Below, piece by piece: positions 22,873-34,763 of a stretch of DNA of 64,000 bases. Below the pieces are notes generated by a model. That model was given only the letters and a program-made list of their open reading frames with translations. It was not told where the DNA came from and searched no databases. The DNA comes from Anthostomella pinea (lineage: Eukaryota; Ascomycota; Sordariomycetes; Xylariales; Xylariaceae), in assembly GCA_963556695.1 (NCBI GenBank), contig CAUWAG010000006.1:3720001-3784000 (forward strand), given 5' to 3'. The position numbers and the translations under genes are program-made. Each line of letters opens with the position of its first letter. The first letter of the stretch is position 1.

Positions 22873-23689
22873 GCTGTCTCGGTTTCAAGTTGGTGTATCT
22901 GTCTTTGAGTTTATTGAGAGGGGCGCAATGAGAGAGTTTCTGTCATCGTTGACGACCTTGATTTCCCGTATCGGGGTAACCATTCATCCACTCAGAGCCG
23001 GCTACAGTGAGCTCTGATAACTACCAGCCACGTCGTATGAATTGCGGCCTCTCGTCTGGTACGTCTGGAACGACGGACGGACGGGAGAGTGCATAGTCGT
23101 CCTCTGCAGGCAGCCCGGTCTGAATAGCCCAAATGGCACATCATCACCCGGCAGGCCGGGTTGGCATCAGCAGTACTATGGTTGCCATCAAAAGAAGCTG
23201 ATCAACGTACCAGTTGGACATATCCGTCGTTTTTGCAGTCGCTGACATGCTGTGAGGGTTTTCTACAGACTTCTAATCCTCCATCTCCCACCCTGAATGA
23301 GGACTGCTAGTTACCAGGGTCCATCTTACGGACAGCGAAAGAACGTGATCACAGAGCTCACGCGACTTTCATGTCAGTAAAAGGGCGGAAAACTTCCCGT
23401 CCACCGCTCGTCGTCGTCGTCGTAAGTGTCGTGGCTTGGCATGCTTGGCCCCCTGACCATGCGCGCATTTGACCTAGGTAAGCTGCGATGGTCGCAGTAG
23501 GGACGCGCTGGCGCGTCAGAAGCAAGCCTCTGTTGCTCGGATTGTATGCGACAGGTCACGCGGGGATACTTACCAATCACGGCCACGAGGAATCCCGTTG
23601 TTAGCCAGGGCCCAGGGTTACCTCCGAAAAACGCAAAGCCCTCTTTCCGAGACGCTCTTGCGGGGCGTTAGTTTTCGTGCCTTTTGGGC
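22873..23689. other. Intergenic
   Basis: No supported gene or repeat. Confidence 0.3.
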
Positions 23690-24310
23690 ACGCGATCTAC
23701 GCGTTATACTTTAAGTACTAATATTTACTAAAAATTAATACTGTAAATATTTCGACGCGACCGATAGAAAAAAAGTCTATAAACTTTATAAATAAAAATA
23801 CCATATTATATATTAACTTATATATAAAAGAAAAGTTACGTACGTCATATAATTAATTATTAACCTTTGTGAGATTCTATAAGGGTCACAAGCCTTGGGG
23901 GTGTGAGCGGTCGCTGCAAATGTTGTTGTCATTCTCAAGTATGCTCGGCAGGGCTAATCTACAGCTAAATACCATATTGCACCGCCAGGGTGGATCTACT
24001 GTTCCCTTGACAGCCCCTTAGTGGGTACTGCACCTAAGGATCTGGGATCCAACATCTGACAGATAGCTTTATTTTCAAGTTACGATTAGTTTTTAATTTA
24101 ATAATATATTAAAATTAATATATATATATTACGTTCTTAACTTATAACTACGCGTTTAATTACAGTTTTAAATTTTCTAACTAATTGTTTTAATTCATGT
24201 TAATCTTTTATAACTTATGAAGTTTAAATTAAAGTCGTATTTATTAGTCAATAATATTATTAATATGCGTATACATTACATAATATCCTTGTAGCTACAA
24301 ATTTAATAGC
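23690..24310. repeat. AT-rich RIP-like block
   Basis: Very TA-rich, without open frames, interrupted by a more balanced stretch at about 23870-24050. It starts abruptly after GC-rich DNA. An ACCTTTGTGAGA-like motif (near 23865) recurs beside the AT-rich block at 51480, which suggests the same degraded repeat family. Confidence 0.5.
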
Positions 24311-24411
24311 AATTAACATATTATAACCCCTTGCAACATACTTAATACCCAGTCTACCAGGCGGCCTTTCGTCACTTTGTGTTGAATATACGGATGTTGA
24401 TTGATTCTATT

Positions 24412-24711
24412 GATTGTTCTGCTCTGCGTGCAGAGATTGATCATCTGTCTTCTTGGTGGGTCAGATGCCCTGTGCGTCTCTGCCCCTGTCAGATTTGAGC
24501 CAATCGTCAGAGTGATGTGTGTGTGTGTATTCTCTCTGTCTAGAGTGTCCTTGTGGGACCGTGGCAGTTTTGTGTCAGAGGGGGCTGGATTGGGACGGAA
24601 CAACTAGATTCTGTTTTCTACCTGTCAGGGTGCCTTTTAGGCGTACCTTTAATTCAACAGCCCCACTGGAGATCTTCCGGTGTCTATCTCCGGCTCCCAT
24701 TCAACACCTTG
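24412..24711 (+). repeat. Dispersed repeat, copy A
   Basis: Shares two blocks with 51976-52111: a first block ending in GTGCGTCTCTGCCCC, and a second block, ACTGGAGATCTTCCGGTG...CTCCCATTCAAC. In this copy the blocks are separated by 178 extra bases (24487-24664) bounded by GCCCC on both sides. Confidence 0.75.
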
Positions 24712-25333
24712 ACTATCTAATTAGTTCATTCACTTAAAAAAGTAGGTCCATCTTTCTGAACAACCCGATACCTCAGGCCGCCTAGCAGACTGGGCTTTTC
24801 CGAGGTAAGCCCAGGGCACATTATTAGTGCCAGGGCGGCGGGCCGGTACCTAGACGCTGAAGGAGCAATTGGCTGGGTCAGGGGGCCACGTTAGTGGTAA
24901 ATCACTGGAATGACACCATGATCGGACGACCACTCCGCCAGCTGCAGGCCCGCCACTGTGGGGGAAGCTCGCAGCGCTCCCTCGGACCCTGACGCATCCC
25001 GTTGTTAGCGCCCACTACTGCCGTTGTAGCGTCGTAACGGCCATCCCCATCTTCGTTTTAACTTTAAACCAAACGAATGTCCTCGCACCCCCTTCGTGAT
25101 CGCGGCCCGCCGTCCTGCTCGGTTACCTGCCGTCTTCTCTCCTTTTCGGGGTGACCACGTTATTCTTGTCTTCGCAACGTGTCCCTCGCTCGTGTCCCTC
25201 GCTCGTGTCTGGGTCCCTTCGTCTGTTCGCCTCTGTGTGAATCTGTACACGATATCCGCGCCCTTGGTTCGCGTCGACTGGCTGGCCCGAGACTGACGCA
25301 CGACATTTACTGGCTTCCTGCCACTCGCTCACC
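24712..25333. other. 5' flank of the MFS gene
   Basis: No gene seen. The last part is CT-rich, as is common in fungal promoters and leaders. Confidence 0.35.
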
Positions 25334-26726
25334 ATGGCTGTCGTCGATCCCGGCACCCGGAAGAAGGTACTGAAGGTCATTTTCGTATCTTTATTACTGG
25401 ATCTGGTATGTGCCTAGCTTTTGAACCCCCGGGCTAGAAGACCCAAGCTCACAGGATGGTCTCTAGATATCCTTCACCTTCATCCTCCCTCTCTTTCCAA
25501 GCCTGCTCGAATTCTACCGGAACAGTGAAGTCGGCCCGGAATCGCAGTCGACGTTGCTTGCGCGTATTCTACGGGGACTCAACACGTACAAGTCTGCGTT
25601 CGCGAAGCCGATCGACTCGAGATATGACATCGTACTGCTGGGAGGGGCCCTAGGCAGTCTATTCTCCCTGCTCCAAGCCATTGCTTCTCCCGTCATTGGA
25701 CGCCTGTCCGACAAATATGGCCGACGGACGGCGCTTCTTGCCAGCATGTCTGGAAACATCCTCTCGGTGCTTCTTTGGGTCGTGGCGGTCGACTTTAGGA
25801 CATTCCTTGCGTCGCGCGTCGTTGGTGGGCTGTCTGAGGGCAATGTGCAGCTGGCGACAGCCATTGCGGCCGATATCTCTGATGAGAACAGTCGAGGATC
25901 AACAATGGCTCTGATAGGCGCATGCTTCTCCATCGCCTTTACTTTCGGTCCTGCTTTAGGCGCATACTTGAGCTCCATTGCGACTGTGGCCGCGAACCCA
26001 TTCGCAACCGCCGCAGGCGTGTCCCTGCTCCTCATCGTGACGGAGACGGCTTATTTGTACTTCAAGCTCCCCGAGACACTACCAAGTATGACGGGCAAGG
26101 TGACAACAACCACGACCAAGGTTGTGACCAAACCAGCAGCTGTAACGCGCACCAACTCGCACACGCTGCTGAACGCGGTTCACTTCACCTTCCTCCTGTT
26201 CTTCTCGGGCATGGAGTTCTCTCTGCCGTTCATGACATACGACCTCTTCGGGTATTCTGCAGCGAACAATGGTCGGATTCTGGGCTTCATTGGCCTGATC
26301 TCCTCCATCCTTCAAGGTGGTGTGACCCGGCGCATGGCTCCTCTTCGGACCGTACAGCTCGGTGTCACGACCTGCTTGATCGCGTTCGTCATGCTCGGAC
26401 GCCTGAACACCGTCGGCTCCTTGTACCTCGCCGCCACTTGTCTTGCGACGACTTCGGCTACGGTGGTCAGTGGGCTGAACACGCTCGGCAGTTTTGAGGC
26501 TAGCGCAGGGGAGCGAGGAGGTAAGCTTGGCATCTTGCGAAGCTGGGGCCAGTTGGGCCGTGGACTAGGACCAATTCTCTTCACAAGTGTATACTGGTGG
26601 GCTGGCAGAGAAGTCGCGTATGGTATGGGCTCCCTAGGCATCTTGGGTGTGGCGTTATTGGTGTTCGCCGGGTTAAAAGCACCGCCTGGGTCTTTGAAGA
26701 AGAAGGCGGTTTCGGAGAAAAAATAG
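25334..26726 (+). CDS. MFSD10/TETRAN-like MFS transporter
   Basis: ATG 25334 has good context (caccATGG). Exon 1 (25334-25405) ends in LLLDL; a 61-bp GT-AG intron (25406-25466) joins it in phase 0 to ISFTFILPLFPSLLEFYR. The 443-residue product has about 12 TM helices and the MFS motif A as GRLSDKYGRRTALL. It also has the DSRYDIVLLGG and VVGGLSEGNVQLATAIAADIS segments characteristic of the MFSD10 (tetracycline-transporter-like) family. It ends in a Lys-rich tail. It is probably an organic-anion or drug exporter of an internal or plasma membrane; the substrate is unknown. The frame is intact. Confidence 0.85.
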
Positions 26727-27394
26727 TTGTAGTGTATAGTCCGGTTTGTCAGATATAGAGAGGCGAGTGAGGCAGCTACGGGTGCCTTTTGTACAACTTG
26801 TCAGGATCATAGATGTTTGCATAATGTAGCATATAGCAGAATGTTCAGAATCGGCAGAGTTCAATCCATGCTGTCTTCTCACGTCTCAAGGCGAGTCTGC
26901 TTGAGCTGCATTTTAGGGCTAGTTCACCCCAAAATGCTTACCAAGGTCAGTCGCTGGTGACGGCCCCCTTTTCCGACTGGAGGTCCTTGCGGGGTTAGAG
27001 CAGCTATGATAGGGGCAAGCAGTAAAGATTCAGGGGTCACTTCTGAGACTTGCACATTCCAATTCTAGACGCTACAAATATCAAGAGCCACACCGAAGCA
27101 TGACATTGGAAAGAGGAGCGTCTCCAAAGTGTCACCACCAGCAGCACTGACCGATTCTCAGCGCCATCGCCGGCATGAAAGCGTGCCGCTGCCGGCGCGG
27201 AGCAACTTGTTCGTAATGCCGTCCTCGGCTCCGAAGTTCCCACTATTTTTTCTGAATGACGAACTATATCAATGAGGGGTCACCTTGCGGTCGAAGAGCT
27301 TAATGATAAAATAAATCATAAATCGTCACCTTTTGAGCAACGAACACATAGTAACCGATCAATCAATATCAGTACTGCTAGGAAATCTGCAACA
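26727..27394. other. Intergenic
   Basis: 3' flank of the transporter and 5' flank of the hydrolase; nothing else recognised. Confidence 0.35.
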
Positions 27395-28434
27395 ATGTCG
27401 TCTTGCTGTGTAACCGGATTCAACTGGTGAGTTGCTGGTCACCAGACTCCAGATGACCTCATTGAGATACAGGCTGGGCAGCACTACAAGCGCATTGGCA
27501 TTGCTAATCGTGTTTTCAACAGGGATGGAAAGCCATCAGGCAAAGAAGAGAAAATCGCTGGTCTCAACAGTGCGTACCTTACTTCATGGCGACACTTCAG
27601 CACATCAACTGACCACTGTAACTGTAGCCTACGTCGCCGGCAGCAACAGCGATGTTGCCATTCTCAGTGCGTATCTTGGACCTTGGTAGACCTCCACAGC
27701 CCAACATACTGATCAATGGCGGGCAGTGATCCACGATGTCTTCGGCTGGACATTCACCAACCTCCGACTCCTCGCCGACCACTTCGCCAAGGAGGTCAAC
27801 GCAACCGTCTACCTCCCCGACTTCTTCGGCGGCGAAGTCATCGAGCCCGCCATGCTGTCCGACCCAGCGAAGCGCGGCCAGTTCGACCTCATGGCCTTCA
27901 TCGGCCGCAACACCAAGGAGATCCGCTACCCCGAGATCGAGAAGACCGCAAGGGAGCTCAAAGAGAGCAAGGGGTACAAGAAGATCGGCACCATCGGATA
28001 CTGCTACGGCGGCTGGGCCGTGTTCCAGCTCGGCGCCAAGGGGAAGGGCTTGGTGGACTGCATCAGTACGCCCCACCCTAGTCTGTTGACCAAGGAGGAG
28101 ATCGATGCTGTTGGTGTGCCTGTGCAGATTCTGGGTACGTTGTGTTGTGTCTGCTTTCATATAGGTATCCGAGGAAGTGTAGTGCTTGCTAACAGTATTT
28201 CCCTCCAAAACAGCACCAGAGCACGATCCCCAGTACACCGCCGAGCTCAAGGAGCACAGCTTGAAGGTCATCCCGACGCTCGGTGTCGACTTCGACTACC
28301 AGTACTTCCCCGGCATCGCGCACGGCTTTGCTGCCAAGGGTGATAAGAACGACCCCAAGCAGAAGGCTGCGCTGGAGAGGGCCAAGAACTCTGCTGTCGC
28401 TTGGTTTTCGCAGTACTTGCACTTGAATGCGTAG
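27395..28434 (+). CDS. Dienelactone hydrolase family protein
   Basis: Five exons fit together exactly: 27395-27426, 27523-27569, 27628-27666, 27727-28134 and 28214-28434 (747 nt, 248 residues), all with GT-AG introns of 58-96 bp. The protein begins SSCCVTGFNWDGKPSG and has the alpha/beta-hydrolase fold with the DLH nucleophile in GYCYGG. The acid is in LAPEHDPQY and the catalytic His in FPGIAHGF. DLH enzymes use Cys-Asp-His to open lactones such as dienelactone. In fungi, members also act on other small esters, so the exact substrate is open. No disruption. Confidence 0.88.
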
Positions 28435-30039
28435 AATGGTAGATATGTAGATGTTGAAAAGGGGGGGGGAATTGCTTACTGGCAATGTAATAGACTCGGG
28501 TTGAATATAGTAAATGCCTTAGATTTCCTGGCATTGCCATTACTCCTGGCGCTCCCACTTGTAGATGTGATTCAGAAAAATTATGGCATAAGACGAGACG
28601 ACAGGTCAGCGCAGCGTGGAAACAAGGTTTTTTTGTTTTTCCCCCCCCCTAGACGCAATTGAAAGAACCATCTGAAGACGACAATATTGCACGGCTATCC
28701 AGCGTTACTTGGACCCTCTGGTGGTCATTGAACATGCGTCAAAGACATCGACTCTGGACTAGAGGCATTACCTTGGGATAGATACATTGAAAGCTTGTAG
28801 TTAGTTGCTCAGTCAGGGCATCGCGTTGAATGCTCATGGAGCTTACTGGCCGCGTCTAAGTTAGGGGGAGCCTGGATAAAGGACAACAGGAGAACCCTGC
28901 TGCCAAATATCGCGTGTCTACGGCTAAATGGAAGGTCACCCAGGGACCATGGCGAGCATGGTAGGGGATAGATCAGACTTTATTAGTAAGCGCCCTGCGG
29001 ATGGGAATTAATGAGCTTCTTGCAGGCTTTCCAATGCTACGGATCTGCAGACCAAGATGAACCATGTAAGGACAGTTAATGACAATATCCAGCAGTTCAC
29101 CGACAGACGACCTTGCCACGGTCTCAAGTCGGCCGACGACCGAGACCTGATACTTGGTGAGCGAGCACGGTACGGTCTTTGTACCGAGACGTATATTTCG
29201 GCACCACTAACACGTCCCAGCTGAAACTGGAATGAATTACTTGGTCTGGACGAAGAGATGGATGCTACCCTAGGCGGAGCAGTCCAACTCCTACCTAGAC
29301 AAGACGCTCCTATACGTCGACCGTCATCAAGAGCTCTTCTACCACTAGGCATAGTCGACCAAGGTATTTCATCCTGTCTTGATTCGTCCCGTCCTTACCT
29401 CGGCGATTAATATATAGATTGAATTATAAAATGTAACAATATGAATTCTGTTAAAGATATGCTAACAAAGGTCAAGTACTTCACAGTACAATTCGATCGG
29501 AGCATACATCTGGCTCGGAGGACTTGCCAATCCAGCCAGCCTTGTAAAGTCAGCAAGCCTTGCAACCCTTATACAGGCCATGCAGCCCTTACCCAAAGCA
29601 GGTTGTGAAGCCCCTAGGAGTCCCACTAAGATATCTAACAAATCCGCCGCCGTAGACGTCACTGGAAGGTCGCACATAGTATACACTACTACTACATGTC
29701 CCCTTCTGTCCACGGCGTTTGAAAGCATCCTCTTAACGACGCCTCGGGAATGGAGAGCCGGGAGAAAGACGATGCATGGGCGGCTTGTCGCTGGTACCGC
29801 GAGGGGTGGGACAAGGTACTACATGTCACCTGGAGGACGGGAGGACCTGGGGAAAGGATAGACCAACAACCCAAGAGCCACTCTCGGCGAGGTCCATTGC
29901 ACTCACTGATATGGCGACTCGGGTCCGCAAGTTCATCCTTATTCGCCTGCGCGTGTGCGATAGAACACCAGCGAGTCAAGTTGCTATGGCCGCGTTCACT
30001 CCGTGGTCTGCGCGAGTATTTTCCGTACCGAGTCCGCCT
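28435..30039. other. Gene-poor stretch
   Basis: Homopolymer runs lie near 28460 (G) and 28628-28650 (T and C). No supported gene. Confidence 0.4.
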
Positions 30040-31637
30040 TCATGGCTGTAGGGGTGGCTGTAGGGTGTGTAGCCAGATCCGGAAGTCACGCGCATACTCA
30101 TTCGTAATTTGCATCCTGGACGAGTCGTCTATCATCCGTCGCGCGAGACACAAGTATTGGAACCCGGTGGCTAGGCCCCCTGGCGGATAGGGAATGGGAG
30201 CCTCCGTGCACTCCAGATAGCGACGGCTGTCGTGCCCGTCAGCGACTTCCCGCCACCGCCTTTCGCTCTGCGCGCTGAACTTGGCCTCGAAGTTGCTCAG
30301 CAGCAAGATTCCCGGCCTCGCCTCTCGCCGGTCGTACCGGAAGATGCACAGGCGGTGTTTCCGAATGTCCCACAGCTCCATGATTACGAGCTGCGGCATC
30401 CGCTGGGCGGCCCCGGCTGCAGCCTGATTCATCACGTCGTAACTCTGATTTCGGTTTTGTCAGGCAGTGCGCGGTTAGGGACAGGTACTTGAGATCCTCC
30501 CAGTGCAAGCATTTCATCCGCAGCGGATCTTGCCCGGGCATGAACGCGAAGAAGAAGTCCCTTGCGTTGACGTTGTTTGATGCGTACATCTCTTCGAGTT
30601 AGAGACTAGATTGGGCCAGAGCTTGGCCCAGGTAGGGGCTGCGCCTCGTCTCGATGTGGTTGTGCAGCACCGGGTCGGAATCTTCGAACATCGAGACTAT
30701 TTTCAAGCTTGCCTTGTATCTAAGCTTGGCGACGAGCAGGTGATAGTGTTCATTGTCACGTATTCTCCGCGCAAGTTGGTCTCTCTTGTCGAGTCCGCGC
30801 AACGGCTCGTATGAGAAGATCTCGAGATGGGTCAAAGCATCGATGATGGGCATCAACGCTGAATGGACAGAAAAGGCTCGGCAGAACTGCCTTCGGATCA
30901 TCAACTGGTGAACGAGGCTGTTTTTAGGCAGTCCTGGTTCCATTTTTCGCGCTGACAATGCACTCAAGTTGAACTTAAGGCCGCAAGTAGGCCCAAAGAG
31001 TCTCTCTTTGGCGCCCTCTGACGGCCGGAATACCGTTGGTCCCTTGAACCAACCATGGGGCAGGTCTCGATGGAACTTGATACGATTTAGTCGGGTCCGC
31101 CCCAGAGCCTTGTCGTGCAGCCGGCTCCTCAGGTCCTTGCAGAAGTGCTCTGCGTCGCTCGGCGAATGCACGCTCAGCTCCAGCGTCATCTGCTTGCTGC
31201 GCACCCCTAAGTTGCGGTCTTCCTCGCAAGTCGACAGGATGGCGAAGAAATCCCACCGCGTTGGTGAAGATAATGTTGTGGGCCCTTATCTCTCCGGCCG
31301 ACTCGGCAAACTTGCAGCGGTCGCAGCCGTACTCGGGCAGCTCGACATGCAGCCAGATCCAGTGCAGCATCGCACGCCACCGGCCCTGCATGATTCTGCC
31401 GAACTCTGCCACGTCGGACTGGTACAGCGTGAGCGCGTTGAAGTGGATTGGCTCGAAATAATCCTGCCATTCGCGGCACACGGACGCGTAGGCTGCCTGG
31501 TTGCGGTTCCGCGCCTGTGTCGTGACCATGTCTCTCTCGCGATCCGGTCCCGCGACGACTTCCAGAATGATTAGTCTTATCTCTGGGGGCAATCGCTGCC
31601 AGGAGATGGCCCGTTGTCGGCGGGTCAGGACGGGCAT
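30040..31637 (-). pseudogene. F-box-like protein, disrupted
   Basis: ATG 31637 starts RRQRAISWQRLPPEIRLIIL, an F-box with the usual LPxEI core, followed by the CREWQDYFEPIHFNALTL segment common to a fungal F-box family. Reading the rest needs three repairs. A shift near 31243 separates FTNAV from FFAILSTCEEDRNLGVRSKQ; a TAA at about 30600 separates LAQSSL from LEEMYASNNVNARDFFF (CAA to TAA would explain it); and a shift near 30455, in an AAAA run, separates SLTAHCL from SYDVMNQAAAG. The end is at 30040. F-box proteins select targets for SCF ubiquitin ligases. The total length (1598 nt) fits two net extra bases. Confidence 0.75.
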
Positions 31638-32524
31638 CTTGAACGGTGGCAGATGTCTGTGTGTGAGGTTTGCGAGAAGTGAGGGTGGAGAGCAAGCAAA
31701 GAAGGGCAAAGTTTGGGAAAGTGCCTGTTGATTCAACTTCTGCACCTGATGCGGCTTCTTAAGCCATCGGAGATACCCAGGGGGTCAATTTCTGCCATCT
31801 TGTCTGCTCTTGAACTCTAATCATCATTCCTGATACCAAAGCTTGGGCAACTAGTAGGTTGAGGAAGCCAAGTGGCGTTCGCACTCTCATTGTCAACCAA
31901 AATGCACCAAACCTTGATCGCTGTGGAGTTCGTGAGTGGCCACGACGGGAGCCTTGGCCTATAAGTGGCTGTTCAGGCACTATGGCCTCTTCCCACCGTA
32001 CCAGGTGAGGTATGGTATGGTGAACATGGCGTTTACCACGCAGGTGGTGGTGCGGAGTTGCTTGAAGATAACTTTCGGGCCTGGTTGTCTGTCAGCAGTG
32101 AAACCTCAATTCGTTCCTTTCTTCATGTAATATGAAGATGCTGGGAACTCTAGACCATAGCATGATTCCGAGGGCCCCAAAGACAAAGCGACACTTGATG
32201 ATTGTCATTTGTTCCAAATTCCGTTCTGACCGGCGACACTCTGCGATTCAGGCTTGCAAACGCGGAGTGTCAGGCGGAGTATCAAGAGGCACCATCGCGT
32301 GAATCAATACAAACACCCGACCTCAACTTTTGACCGAGACTCCCAGAGGATCACTCAAACGATGTCTTGGTGGAAGGAAGTTGCAAAACCTTTACAGGCT
32401 TAGTCACACGTGATGACTTCAGCGCTTGAGCCTCATGGAGGTCTGACACACCGTGACGTATCGCCAGTATCTTCTACAGTGCGTTCCGCGTCGCGTCGCT
32501 CACGTTTCACAATAATCATCGCAA
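31638..32524. other. Intergenic
   Basis: No supported gene; upstream flanks of two divergent broken genes. Confidence 0.35.
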
Positions 32525-33508
32525 AGTAGGGCAGTCAAGGAGAGGTTACTTGAGAGTGCCCAAGCTAAGCTGGATGTCCACGCTGTGCTGAATCCTGCGC
32601 CTCATTTAGCAGTACCTGTGACGAACGCCGCACCTGTTGCCGAACAACCATCCATCGCTCCTGCCACCACCGCCGCCAGCGCTCCGAGACCCTCGAGCAA
32701 GACGCGCAAGGCGCACACCTCCCTGGAGGAGGATATCGCTGCTTACAAGCAGGATCTGAACGGTGTCGTTAGCCAGCTCGCTTACCAGGACCTGCCCATG
32801 CCCAGTTGCAATGTCGTGCGCGGACGCATCAACAAGCTGCTTGACGCCGGCATCATGACGAATACCGACTTTTGCAGGGCCATCGGCAGCAGCAACACCA
32901 ACAGGCTGACCAACTTTCTGAGCAAGACCGGAGCGAACGGGTTAGGCAGTTCTGTCTATCTCAACGCCTGTGCCTGATTCACGCAACGAGAGATTCTCGG
33001 CATCAAGATGCCAGACGTTAAGAAGAGACAGAAGATGGAAGCTGATGCTGCGGCTGCTGCTCCTGATGCCGGCGCTGGCGCTGGTTCTTCGTCGAAACCT
33101 AAATCGTTGCCGAAGGGTGCGGCCGACCTGCCAGATACCAGCGCCATTCGGTTGCCCGGGGAAGAGACGAACCAGGTTCCCGTATATGACAGCTGCGACG
33201 AGATCCGCAAGAAGATCAACGCACACCTCAAGACACCGGGCTTGACGCAGGCCCAGTTCTGCAGAGACATCCATGCGCAGCTCAACCAGGCCAAGTCCAA
33301 GGGCATCCAGTCGAAGCAGCTCGCCGACTTCCGAAGCAAGAAGGGTCCCAATGCAGGTGCCAAGAGTGTTGTCTTCTACTCCGCGTACGTCTACTTCGAG
33401 AAGCTCCGCATTGCCCAGAAAAAGCCCAAGAGCAGCCACCGCGAGAAGATGGAGGAGGTTTGGGGCGCGGCCGGAATCGACCGTGAGCACGATCATACGG
33501 CCTTGTAA
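32525..33508 (+). pseudogene. DUF7726-type protein with one in-frame stop
   Basis: Two related domains occur in one frame. The first (from about 32730) reads LEEDIAAYKQDLNGVV, then CNVVRGRINKLLDAGIM and SSNTNRLTNFLSKTG. The second reads DSCDEIRKKINAHLKTPG, then TQAQFCRDIHAQL, IQSKQLADFRSKKGP and VVFYSAYVYFEKLRI, the conserved core of fungal DUF7726 proteins. A single TGA (32975-32977) separates them, probably from TGG; the frame is the same on both sides. No ATG is seen at the 5' end: the frame opens after a TAG that could be a splice acceptor near 32528. Function of the family is unknown. Read as two genes, the second could start at ATG 33008. Confidence 0.65.
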
Positions 33509-33975
33509 GAGCACCCATCTAGATTCGCCCGAATGCTGCTAATAGTTCATAGGGTGACGGTCATGGCCGGCGAGATTCCATACTCTGACCAGTATGGCCA
33601 ACTTCGCGTCGATAACCGTCGTTTCTAAGGGTGTAGCATGACTCGGCACGGAATGTGGTGGCTAGAAGTGAGCGGGTGACTGTAAGGACTTCACATGGCG
33701 TCCAATATACTTACCTACAGATGGACTACCAAGCCCCAAATGGCCATTGGTGCAAGGTATTGTTCACCCGGGCAGACCAAGAGCAGAATACCATATCTCA
33801 CTCATGATATAGCGTGTATCCTGTTTTGCGAATTGACACTATACTATTCTCAAGGTATCACGCAGTTCACAAGCGAACCCTCATCTGGGCCATACCAACC
33901 ACTCTGAGCTTACCTATCCATCCCCACACCTAATCGATGCAATTGGTGTCGAGGAAAGGGGCATGATCGTCCGCA
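33509..33975. other. Intergenic
   Basis: Nothing recognised. Confidence 0.3.
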
Positions 33976-34763
33976 CTAGCCACAGCTCTCGTCGCCCTTG
34001 AGCTCCTCCTTGACGCAGAACAGGTAGCCGTTCCAGTTTCCGATAATCATGTCTAGGTTTAGGTTTTAGTGCGTTAGTAAGACACAAATTCGGTTTCCAC
34101 ATCCTTCCTTCCACCTGCCAACCTCTAACTACTAGGCCAGAGGCGCTTCAAAGGGGGTTACGAATGAATGCGCAGGGTCAGGTAGAACTCACCAAGTTGC
34201 GCAGAGCGTTGTAGGTAGCGCCCATTCGGCTGATTGCAGTTGCACTGGATCATGGTGCTCTTGGAGCGACGAGGACGCAGCTGTTGCAGTAGTCGCTGAA
34301 TTGGCCCATTTCCTGCTGGACGAGCTGACCCATATAGACGCCCAAGCAGCTGCGAAGACAGAGACGGTGGATCAGTGCGAGTCGGACTGTTGTTGTTTGT
34401 GGGCACAACCAACCAGGGAGGGATAGGAAAGGAAAGAAAAGGAAGAAGGGGTAAGGGGAGGGGGTAAACTCAACTGGTTCAGGTTGATCCTCGTGCACCG
34501 ACGCTCGTGGTTGTGCTGGGTCTCGCAGTCCGCCTTCAGGTACCATACCGGGTGCGCCGAGACTAGCGTCGCCGTGTGGCAGGACGCGCTGAAGTACTTG
34601 TCTTCGATTTTGCCTTTCACCATGAATGGCGCGAGGGTGCTGCTGTTGGCGGCTTTGGGCTGTTGCTGGGAGACGGTCAGGTTCGTGGTGGGGGCTGCGC
34701 TGGAAGGGGAGGCGAGGGTGGCGAGGGCCAGAGAGGGAGAAGGAGCATGGTGAGAGGGAACAT
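33976..34763 (-). pseudogene. Secreted cyanovirin-N-homology (CVNH) lectin-like protein, two one-base deletions
   Basis: Exons 34763-34475, 34349-34193 and 34052-33976 have GT-AG introns and compatible phases only if one base is restored in exon 1 (near 34735, within the signal peptide) and one in exon 2 (near 34265). The repaired length is 525 nt, 174 residues. Two internal repeats give the CVNH pattern: FSASCHTATL, then WYLKADC and TRINLNHCLG; and FSDYCNSCVLV, then MIQCNC, SAQLDMIIGNWNGYLFC. The N-terminus is a hydrophobic secretion signal. CVNH proteins bind mannose-rich glycans. Cysteines are well conserved, so decay is recent or the deletions are consensus errors. Confidence 0.68.
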
